Positions 1 to 6,207 of a stretch of DNA of 6,257 nucleotides are shown here, in pieces. This stretch comes from an uncultured Methanomethylovorans sp. (GTDB lineage Archaea; Halobacteriota; Methanosarcinia; Methanosarcinales; Methanosarcinaceae). Below the pieces are notes generated by a model. The model had not been told where the DNA came from, did not search any database, and saw only the letters and a list, made by a program, of their open reading frames with translations. The stretch is taken from contig CALBTS010000940.1 of NCBI GenBank assembly GCA_937968035.1, forward strand, positions 1 through 6,257, written 5' to 3'. Each line of letters starts with the position of its first letter. Position 1 is the stretch's first letter. The translations under genes were made by a program, and so were the position numbers.

Positions 1-51
1 CTGCGACCACCGAGACCTACACTCTTTCCCTACACGACGCTCTTCCGATCT
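1..51 (+). other. Illumina P5/Read 1 adapter (library artefact)
   Basis: From about position 3 to 51 the sequence matches the Illumina P5 flow-cell and TruSeq Read 1 primer sequence, ending in the diagnostic GCTCTTCCGATCT. The differences I can see are C for T at 16 and T for G at 2. This is not biological sequence. Natural sequence begins at 52. The last adapter bases join the first insert base to make the apparent TAG stop of the giant reading frame. Confidence 0.98.
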
Positions 52-3000
52 AGTCAGTTACAACTTGGGCTTTTGTATATTTTCCTGATACCTTATTATT
101 ATTCCAGTCAACATCTTCAAATTTACCACCCCTTACTGTCTTGACTTTGCCCCCAACCACATGCAGGCTACCTTCTTTTTGGGTTTCGCTTTGAACTATA
201 TCTACCTTTTCGGATGAGACATTGTGTATATCAGTTGGAAATGACTTTATGACTTTATCTATCTCCCTGTTAAGATCAACGCCTTCTTTTGGCGCAAGCG
301 TCTGACTGTCGCCTGAATAAAGGCCACCAGTTCCAGCCTCATGTGCAAGTTTCATTTCACCAAGCATCCTGCTTGGATTTTTGGCGAAATACTCGTTTAC
401 TCTTATTTGGGTTGGTTGTCCGTCTTTGGTTGTAGCATCCTTTATTGATTCTGTATTTATAAACTGCTTTGATTCAGGATGCTTCTCACCAGTCCTTTTT
501 CTGAAAACAAGAATATCTGTTGTTACCTCTGTGCCTGCATTTTCTTTAAAAGCATTATTTGGCAACCTGATAGCATCAACGAGATCAGAGTTACCGCCTT
601 CTTCTGAATTTACCCATGTCCTGAACTTTTTACCTGCACCTTCGTTATCCATGGTGGCTGAAGTAGTGATAAATACGCCAAGACCTCCTGGCTTTAGTTT
701 GCGAAGTGATTTGGCTATAAAGAAATTGTGTATCTGAAAATCAGAAATATCCTTGTTTGCCTTGTCGTAAACTTTAACGCTGCCAAATGGTACATTGGTA
801 ATAACCATGTCCATGCTGTTGTTCGGAATGGTCGAAGTTTCATAACCAGATACGCTTACTTTTGCTTGGGGGTATAGCTTTGAGAATATAAGTCCTGAGA
901 TATTGTCAAGTTCATGTCCGTACAAATATGACTTCTTTGCAAACTTTTCAGGCATTATTCCAAAAAAATGTCCTATCCCGCCAGCAGGCTCCAATACGTT
1001 TCCACCTTTAAATCCGAGTTTGTCCGCTATTTTCCACATAGAATCAATGATTCCCCTTGCAGTATAGTGAGCGTTAATTGTGGATTCTTTGGCAGCCTGC
1101 CACTCCTCTTTGGTGAGAATACTCTTTAATTCGTCAGCGTGAACACCGTATTTATTTGCCCAATCATTGCCCCATTCTCTTTCAAAAATCTTTGGCAATC
1201 CACCCCATCCAGTATATTGCGCCAATATCTTTTTTTCTGTTGGGGTTGCATCACGCTTTTCCGATTCAAGTTGTTTTGCTAACTTGATGGCACTAATATT
1301 GGCTTTTACCTTAGACGTTTCTCCGTGAGGAACGATAACATCTTCGGGTGTAATGACATGGTTCTGTTGTTCTGGCGTTAACTTGTCATTTCCACGTAAA
1401 TCTTCTCCCACACCTTGTTTGGTATCGGTGGCGGGTTTCTCGTCCCCAGTGCTTCTGACGGTGCCAGTAGTGACGTTCTTATCTCGTTGGCCTCGTCCTT
1501 CCCCATCCCTTTTTTCAGTAACATCATGTAATGATCGTTCGCTTTTTCTACTTCCTCCAATATTGTTTTTTGGAGTTTCTTTTGGCCGTACAGTTCCATC
1601 AGGTATTCTGGATGGTTGTCCTTCATCCACTCCAACCTCATTAGAAATGGCGGGGCCTGGTTCTGTTTTAATCTTGTTGTTTCCATTTGGCTTGTTTTCA
1701 TCTACTAATTTACTGCTTTTTTTAGGAGTTGTCAATGGTATTGGTTCATTTCTGTCAATAATATCGGCTTTTATTGATATTTCCCCTCTTAAATAGGCTT
1801 TGGCGATCCTATGAAAACCGTCTGCGATTTCAAATGTTTCACCATTCTTGATAAGTAAAACATTTTCCTTAGTGTAAGACCTATCCCCTCCCTCAATATT
1901 ATCAATCGCTTCTTCTATTGTTTGCTCACTACGGTTTATATGATGTATCTTGTTTAATGGAACTGTAACGGATTTATTTGTAATCTCACTTTTATCGTAA
2001 ATGTGGTTTAGCCCTGATTCTACTTCCTCTTTTTCTATGTCTGTTAATTTTGGTTCACTATTAACAAAAATATCTTCCCATGGTTTTAACACTGTCTTTT
2101 TCTTCCCATCCCTTTTGTCTGCTGGTTCCCCCTGCTTCACCCCGCCTGTCTCTGTGGGTGGCTTCTCCGAACCTGCCGGTGCGGGGGCGGCCTCCACACC
2201 TTGTTTCGGTGCGGTTGCCTCCGGTGATTGGGGTTCAGTCTCCACCTTCGGGGCGGGCTGCTGCGGCTTAACTTCGGGGGCGGGTTCTGTCTTAACGGGG
2301 GGTTCTGTGGTAATGGGTTCTGTGGTAACAGGCTTATACTCCGTCAAGTTGCCTTTGCCATCGCTGACAAGGTTAGGTGGTGGTGGCGGGAAGTCGGCCA
2401 TGGTGTTTTTAAGCACATTGACGGCCTGTATATCTTCGGGGGTACGTTCGGCTGGCGGCTTATCCAATGCAGCCTCCACCGTTTCAGGTTCAACCCTTAA
2501 CAATTTCAACTTCTCCAATACCTCTGCCTTTTGTTCAGGGGTGAGTTCCGATATGGCCTCGTTGGTCTTAACGTCTTTAAGCATCTGAGCCAACTGCAAT
2601 GCTGCTTCACTGGCTTGCTCCCTTGTGGCAAAGTCCTCGCTGGTCACAATAGCACCTTCCTTATTAGTGGTGCTTACGTTCCATTTGCCGTCTTTCTCTG
2701 TAACAGATACAGCGTTCATGGCGGGAAACTCTGTCGGACGAACGCCGTACCCTGCCCACATGATCTTCATCTTGGCGGTCTGCGGCACTGTCGGGTCTGC
2801 AAGTATGGGTTCGGGGTTACGAAATACTGAATTGGGGTCGGTCGGGTCGGCCTGTCCATCGTATCCAAGTCGTCTTATCGCTTCGGCTTCGGTGGGCGTG
2901 AACTTCACGTTAAACTCACCCATGTTCACCTTGTCCTCGGTGAACGCTTCGGACTTAATCCAACCTTTTACCTTGTTGACACCTTTAAGGCCAGCCAATG

Positions 3001-4642
3001 TGCCAAACGACATTACCCAATCCTTCGTGGTGATCTCGCTTAAATCTTTGCCGTCAAGGAGTGCGCCACCACTAACAAACAGTGCGTTCTCAGCTCCAAA
3101 CCCAGCGGTTCCTACGCCTACATCAGCCCCAAACTTGGCTACCTTTGCGCCCATTCCTGCAAGGTTTGTACTTCTGTTGATATACGTCTGTGCTGCTTTT
3201 CTTGCTGCGTTCGTACCGTAACCCAATGGCCCGATCATAGCACCAAGCACACTGCCATGCTCAAAGCGTTTCAATACATGGCCATAGTCCACGTCGTCAA
3301 TGGTTGCCCCACCTGCAAGTTGACGTAAAAAGTCTGAGCCTGCATCGTAGTATCCCAACGCTCCTGCACTGCCAGATGCGGCCATGATAGTGCCTGTGAT
3401 ACCGCTTGTCATTACATTTTTTGCCACCTGCGATACGCCAACATTAATAGCCTCTTTCGATAATCCACGTTTGGCCATCTCCTGTGCATACTTCTTGATA
3501 GCATAGTTTCGATACGCTGCAACGCCAAGACGGGCAGGGGCGGCACCAGCAGATGCTCCAACTCCAAACGCCCATGTGTCAATAAGCAATGAGCCAAGTC
3601 CGGCCTTCATCTCGTCTGCCGTGGTTGGTTGGTAGTTTCTGAAAATATCAAATTCAGGATTGGTAGAACCCTCTGGCAGTCCGGCACGAATCCCCATGCC
3701 CAACAATGAATTATTGATAGACTGCGACAACACCCAATCATTTGATGTTGGGGTTTTCTCTTTGATCTGTTCGGCTATCTGCTCACGCTGTTTCACAAAC
3801 CCACGGGCTTCTTCCTGGTTGCCACTCATTACGGCAACGTCTGACAGAATACCCATAGCGTAGTCACGATATTCAAGCGAAGGTATGTCGTGGCTCTTCG
3901 GTGGAACCATCTGCGCTATCTGCAAAGCGTACTGGGATGCGGCTGCAAGGTTTTTCGTGTTCTTTGCTACAAAAGCCATATCTGCCAATAGTGCCATGTC
4001 GTTTGGGTTATACGCTGCGGCTCTTTGCAGTAGTTCCAGATCAGGCTTACCCTGTTTCTTGGAGTTGTAGTACAGCATCCTGTACGCATACGGGTCGGCA
4101 GGGTTCTTCTCGATCATGCTCATGGCAATGTCATCGGATTTCTTAAAGTCGCCATTCTTTGACGCTTCAAACATCTCGTACTGCGGGAGCATTGGATTGT
4201 CCCTGTAATCGAACGGGTGTTTATCAGGCAGGTATGAGGCTACCCCACCCTCCTTAGCTTGGGTTGGTACTGCCTGTGCCGTGGGTGTCGGTGTACCTTG
4301 TGCCACAGTAGTAGCAGGCACCGCAGTATTCGGGGCATCCTGTGATAGTGGTGGCGATGACGGGTAATCAAGGTTCTCATTAACTGACCTGTCTCGTAAA
4401 GACAACGTACCATCCGGTGAAAGGGATTCTGAAACGGTAGGTTCTTTTTTTTTTAAGCCAACAAGGTTTACTTCGTAATCTTCGTATGCCCCCAAGTCGA
4501 GTTTGTTGCTTGTGGCAAAATCAAAGAAACTTTTACGATTAACAGAATCGCTCATGCTCGCCTTGAAATCATCCCATTTACCTACGTCAAGTTTATTACT
4601 CGTCGCAAAATCGTACAGTGATTTAAGATTCTGTTCGTCCAT
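52..4642 (-). CDS. Giant phage polyvalent protein: ParB-like nuclease plus N6-adenine methyltransferase, C terminus missing
   Basis: The 1,530 visible residues read from an ATG at 4642. Seen in order: a duplicated motif (residues 6-30 and 36-60), a Pro/Thr/Gln linker (67-130), TPR-like helices (155-250), a Gly/Ala-rich region (345-560), a small domain (575-690), a Pro/Glu/Thr linker (750-850), a ParB-like domain (888-965, DGFHR at 941-945), a charged linker (970-1090) and an adenine methyltransferase (1092-1385). Known for such proteins: phages and conjugative elements carry giant multi-enzyme proteins, some packaged and ejected to protect incoming DNA; P1 DarB is the classic methylase-helicase example. 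Inferred: this is an ejected anti-restriction protein. The stop at 50-52 is made by the adapter, so the gene continues, probably into a helicase. The start is supported by the TAATG overlap with the upstream gene. I am confident in the methylase, fairly confident in the ParB fold, and less so in virion location. Confidence 0.85.
53..487 (-). other. Post-methylase connector, cut before the expected helicase (residues 1386-1530)
   Basis: This stretch carries VNEYFAKNPSRMLGEM (1415-1430) and a later SLHVVGGKVKTVRGG (1492-1506). From memory, methylase-helicase proteins of this class have a matching NEYF...NP...LG motif and a 'G-K-hydrophobic-basic-G' strand between the methylase and the SF2/SNF2 helicase. 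The visible protein ends at KYTKAQVVTD, where relatives lead into a conserved helix before the helicase. No Walker A or DEAD-box motif is visible in the window. Confidence 0.55.
488..1369 (-). other. N6-adenine DNA methyltransferase domain, N12/DarB type (residues 1092-1385)
   Basis: Conserved motifs of the large phage and conjugative-element adenine methylases are visible. These are AQYTGWGGLPKIF (1141-1153), NAHYT before a helix ending MW (1190-1203), SAM-binding motif I LEPAGGIGHFFG (1217-1228), motif II GHELD (1242-1246), catalytic motif IV NVPFG (1283-1287), LKPGGLGVFIT (1316-1326), and the C-terminal signature AIRLPNNAF, AGTEVTTDILVF (1357-1380). All core residues are present, so the domain is probably active. 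The usual substrate is adenine N6 in DNA. Self-methylation of incoming DNA against host restriction is the inferred role. Confidence 0.88.
1748..1981 (-). other. ParB-like nuclease/Srx-fold domain (residues 888-965)
   Basis: The order of elements fits the ParB/sulfiredoxin fold: a strand with VPLNKI (894-899), a helix with TIEEAIDNIEGGD (908-920), a strand VLLIKNGETFEIADG (928-942), then the signature DGFHRIAKA (941-949) and a closing strand ISIKADIID (955-963). The D-G-x-H-R-x-x-A-type motif is the phosphate-binding and catalytic core of ParB-family domains. Known ParB-like domains include DNA nucleases and CTP-binding partition proteins. Here, fused to a methylase in a giant protein, a nuclease or DNA-handling role in anti-restriction is the likelier inference. 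Confidence 0.75.
2093..2395 (-). other. Pro/Glu/Thr-rich interdomain linker (residues 750-850)
   Basis: Residues 750-850 begin with FPPPPP (751-756) and continue as a disordered run rich in Pro, Glu, Thr, Lys and Ala, ending DGKKKT. It separates the structural N-terminal half from the ParB and methylase modules, as a flexible tether would. It is also the GC-rich side of a sharp composition change: 36 of 60 bases at 2101-2160 are G or C, against 17 of 60 at 2041-2100, by hand count. Confidence 0.75.
2282..2328 (-). repeat. Short tandem repeat encoding the TEP motif
   Basis: On the plus strand GGGTTCTGTGGTAA occurs perfectly at 2300-2313 and 2315-2328 (15-base period). A 12-of-14 copy lies at 2282-2295. 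On the coding strand these encode TTEP, TTEP and KTEP within the Pro/Glu/Thr linker (about residues 772-787). Short in-frame repeats like this let a linker change length by slippage or recombination without breaking the frame. Confidence 0.7.
2573..2920 (-). other. Small domain of unknown family in the giant protein (residues 575-690)
   Basis: This segment looks folded between two low-complexity stretches. It has a short N-terminal part around FTPTEAEAIRRLGYDG (581-596). A strand pair around KWNVSTTNKEG (653-663) follows, with a TSEDFATREQASEAA turn-and-helix (667-681) and a helix to 690. The pattern 'strand, turn with acidic and Thr residues, Ala-rich helix' recurs in small domains of large phage proteins, but I cannot name a family. 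Function unknown. Confidence 0.35.
2963..3610 (-). other. Gly/Ala-rich, partly hydrophobic region of the giant protein (residues 345-560)
   Basis: Several stretches combine Gly, Ala and aliphatic residues with few charges: roughly 347-374, 411-432, 462-478, 494-529 and 544-556. Charged amphipathic helices separate them (for example 383-399 and 434-442). The pattern fits a protein that can associate with or cross a membrane, as ejected internal virion proteins of podoviruses do. No segment is a clean 20-residue transmembrane helix, so membrane insertion is inference. A compact Gly-rich structural domain is equally possible. Confidence 0.45.
3893..4180 (-). other. TPR-like helical region of the giant protein (residues 155-250)
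   Basis: Residues 155-250 look like two to three tetratricopeptide repeats. The segments share the spacing of small residues and the N-P-x-D/N pattern between helices: NPADPYAYRML (180-190), then NPNDMALLADMAFVA (212-226), then an Ala-rich helix ending MVPP (245-248). TPRs normally mediate protein contacts, so this part may dock to another virion or ejection protein. The assignment is by eye. Generic helical hairpins are the alternative. Confidence 0.55.
4445..4454 (-). other. Run of ten A on the coding strand (possible slippage site)
   Basis: The coding strand reads TTA AAA AAA AAA GAA, giving L63 K64 K65 K66 E67 just after the duplicated motif. Runs of this length can cause polymerase or ribosome slippage, and they are also where indel errors collect. 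A -1 shift would add about 21 codons before a TAA. A +1 shift stays open for longer, about 70 codons, before a TAG. The zero frame continues for over 1,460 further codons, so the sequenced length is the productive one. Confidence 0.5.
4463..4627 (-). repeat. Duplicated 30-residue motif at the N terminus of the giant protein
   Basis: Residues 6-30 and 36-60 align with a period of 30. The pattern is an aromatic pair, then DFATSNKLD, a hydrophobic residue, Gly, an aromatic residue, two acidic-rich positions, another aromatic residue and a closing hydrophobic residue. DFATSNKLD is identical in both copies (4586-4612 and 4496-4522). The 27 bases differ at five third-codon positions (GCG/GCC, ACG/ACA, AGT/AGC, AAT/AAC, CTT/CTC), all silent, so the duplication is old and the peptide is constrained. 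From memory, similar tyrosine/aspartate/glycine-patterned tandem motifs open large proteins of Bacteroidetes phages. A packaging or docking tag is one possible role, by inference. Confidence 0.8.
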
Positions 4643-4644
4643 TA
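4640..4644 (-). promoter_or_regulatory. TAATG stop-start overlap between the 418-residue gene and the giant gene
   Basis: The TAA stop of the upstream gene (4642-4644) shares its last A with the ATG of the giant gene (4640-4642). Upstream lies A-rich coding sequence (AAATAAAGTAAAA) with no GGAGG-like element. Translation of the giant protein is therefore probably coupled to the upstream gene by re-initiation, or relies on an A-rich leader as in Bacteroidetes. This overlap also supports the chosen start codon. Confidence 0.7.
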
Positions 4645-5898
4645 TTTTACTTTATTTGGTGGCGTCCACTTTTTGCTTGGTGTTGTGGTACTTTTCCCCA
4701 CAGGTTCAGCATAAGTATTCTTTACCGCGTTCCATGTTGCTGCATCGGAGTATTCGCCAGTATATCCATCAAGCATATAACCTTTTTTTACCAAATCAGC
4801 TATGACGGTGCGGCTCATTGGCTTATAAAAAGTATAAGTATCCCCACCCGTAACTCCAGCCTGTTGCCCTTGTATTTTCATTTTGGCCTGACCATTCTCA
4901 ATATGGATACTTAAAATATCCGCATTTTTTATAGGCACCCCATCATGTTGTCCAGTCCATTTAGGCTTCTGTGAAAGTGTTGATAAATCCCAATACCTGC
5001 CTAAATTGTCTGAGTTCTCAGGTATTACCGTTGGCTCTTTCGGTTGCTTACCACCACTGCCATTGTTGACATTAATCCTTGCAGGTTCAGGTCTCGGCTT
5101 GATAGACGGCCTTAATGCTGTGGCTGCCTTATTTAGAGCCGTCTCGTAGTCGTCTTTCGGGTCAACGATGCCACTTAACTCCAATGAATTGCGGTACTCG
5201 TTCCAATTTCCATTGCTCTGCGGGTAACGGGTCTTTATGAAATCAGCAACACCCTGTACAGTTGGCCGTTGATACTCAACCCCGGACATTTGAGACACTA
5301 CTTCGTCTTCAAACTTATTACGCACTTTTAGTGCATCCATCTGCTTTACCTTCGGCTCAATGCGTTCCTGTGTCAACTGGCTTAACCACGGCACGTCGTC
5401 AACGCTGTTAGCAGCCTTTACCCTGTCCTCCCATTCCTTGCGTACCGCATGGTAGTCCTCCATGGTAAAACCCGCATCACCCTTTGCCAGTAACGCATAG
5501 TAACGCTTGTCGGCTTCGGCTGCATCCTTTGTAAACTGTTCCAACGCCCCGATACGGCCTAACAGTGCCGTGTTTGCAAGTGATACCTTGGCCTTACCTT
5601 CGGTATTAAGATTGTACAGGTTCTTTCGGTTCATCTTATCCCCGTACAGTGACCGTAAATCTTTCTCATGTTTTGAAATATCTCTGAGAGCAAGCCCCTG
5701 AAGTTCCGGCCTGATTTTGTCGATGTTTACCTTTGCGGTGAGGGCTGCGGCCTCCTGTGCTTGCCTGTCCTGAGCGTACTGTTCCCGATTAACCAGAAGG
5801 TTCACCATCTCCTCCTGTTCGGGGGAGTATTCTACCTGCGGGTACGGTGTCTTGGAGTACAGGTGGCCAAGGGGTATGTCGAGTGTTGGGATAGCCAT
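4642..5898 (-). CDS. Hypothetical phage protein, probable internal virion or ejection partner (418 residues)
   Basis: Complete gene, ATG at 5898 to TAA at 4642-4644. I do not recognise a family. Residues 1-20 form a Pro-rich start with MAIPTLDIPLGHLY. Residues 25-265 are predicted mostly helical and highly charged, with heptad-like stretches (27-60, 115-162, 172-204). A Pro/Gly/Asn linker follows (265-297). A compact C-terminal domain (298-395) contains RYWDLSTL, a strand pair around ILSIHIENGQAKMKIQG (328-344) and TYTFYKP (354-360), and ends in a Thr/Lys/Pro tail. There is no signal peptide or transmembrane segment. It sits 2 bases after the upstream gene and overlaps the giant gene by 1 base, so all three are probably translated from one message. 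Helical, charged middle-sized proteins beside a giant multidomain protein recall podovirus internal (ejection) proteins. That role is inferred from position only. Confidence 0.8.
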   Translation of the reverse strand: MAIPTLDIPLGHLYSKTPYPQVEYSPEQEEMVNLLVNREQYAQDRQAQEAAALTAKVNIDKIRPELQGLALRDISKHEKDLRSLYGDKMNRKNLYNLNTEGKAKVSLANTALLGRIGALEQFTKDAAEADKRYYALLAKGDAGFTMEDYHAVRKEWEDRVKAANSVDDVPWLSQLTQERIEPKVKQMDALKVRNKFEDEVVSQMSGVEYQRPTVQGVADFIKTRYPQSNGNWNEYRNSLELSGIVDPKDDYETALNKAATALRPSIKPRPEPARINVNNGSGGKQPKEPTVIPENSDNLGRYWDLSTLSQKPKWTGQHDGVPIKNADILSIHIENGQAKMKIQGQQAGVTGGDTYTFYKPMSRTVIADLVKKGYMLDGYTGEYSDAATWNAVKNTYAEPVGKSTTTPSKKWTPPNKVK

Positions 5899-5909
5899 GG
5901 TTAACCTTT
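5899..5909 (-). promoter_or_regulatory. Weak Shine-Dalgarno-like AAAGG before the 418-residue gene
   Basis: Read on the minus strand, TTTAAAGGTTAACCATG places AAAGG six bases before the ATG. The element lies inside the last codons of the upstream gene (KFKG stop). It is the only SD-like element I see before either complete start, and it is weak. It supports ATG 5898 as the start, since no alternative start near it has a better leader. Confidence 0.45.
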
Positions 5910-6206
5910 AAATTTATTGTTCCAGCCCTTGCCCCATATACTTTCCAGTAATGCGTCATAGGATGCGTCAGGGTCTTGCACTAATTCATCTCCAAACGTG
6001 GCCTGTGGTGTCTGTGGAAACAACAGAGAATTACTTGGGATGCCATCCTTGCCCCCTCCAGCGTTTCCCAACAACTTGTTTATCATTGCCAGCAACCCCC
6101 TGTCATTGCCGATAGCGTTCAATCCTAAGTTGGTGAAGTTGAGTGCGTCCTGCGTACCGGCTTGGTTAATGCCAATCTTTGCGGTGGCTATCGAGTTGAG
6201 GTTGTC
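5901..6206 (-). CDS. C-terminal fragment of a phage protein (101 residues visible, start missing)
   Basis: The frame ends at TAA (5901-5903) and stays open to the adapter junction, giving 101 residues with no stop and no ATG preceded by a convincing leader. A start could be called at the TTG at 6120-6122, leaving 73 residues. The frame upstream of it reads NLNSIATAKIGINQ then AGTQDALNFTNLG, ordinary coding sequence, so TTG is an internal leucine. The visible part has an Ala/Asn-rich helical stretch, a Gly-rich turn (LLGNAGGGKDG), and an acidic, Trp-containing tail (ESIWGKGWNNKFKG). I do not recognise the family. It lies 2 bases before the 418-residue gene and probably belongs to the same virion cassette. 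A small T7 gp14-like internal protein is one analogy, by position only. Confidence 0.75.
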   Translation of the reverse strand, partial: DNLNSIATAKIGINQAGTQDALNFTNLGLNAIGNDRGLLAMINKLLGNAGGGKDGIPSNSLLFPQTPQATFGDELVQDPDASYDALLESIWGKGWNNKFKG

Positions 6207-6207
6207 C

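Noticed and set aside
1283..1287. Concern, in residue numbering of the giant protein, that NVPFG (1283-1287) in place of the usual N/D-P-P-Y/F is a broken methylase motif
   Set aside because: NVPFG-type motif IV is what I recall for this N12/DarB-like class; Asn, the second Pro position, and Phe are all kept, so it is not evidence of inactivation.
1378..1701. 107-codon minus-strand frame
   Set aside because: It overlaps the charged linker of the giant protein in another frame, lacks a leader and has no recognisable domain; it is a shadow of the low-complexity coding sequence.
1353..1796. 147-codon plus-strand frame
   Set aside because: It is antisense to the ParB-to-methylase linker; Ser/Pro/Phe-rich composition mirrors the opposite strand and no domain is visible.
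2001..2588. 195-codon plus-strand frame rich in Ser, Gly and Val
   Set aside because: It is antisense to the Pro/Glu/Thr linker, whose codon bias removes stops on the opposite strand. Composition is an artefact of that bias.
2625..3221. 198-codon plus-strand frame with hydrophobic stretches resembling membrane segments
   Set aside because: It is antisense to the middle of the giant gene, where its small domain and Gly/Ala-rich region are encoded. There is no ribosome binding site or neighbouring plus-strand gene.
4640..4644. Independent promoter for the giant gene
   Set aside because: There is no intergenic space, and I saw no convincing -33/-7 or -35/-10 pair upstream within the preceding gene.
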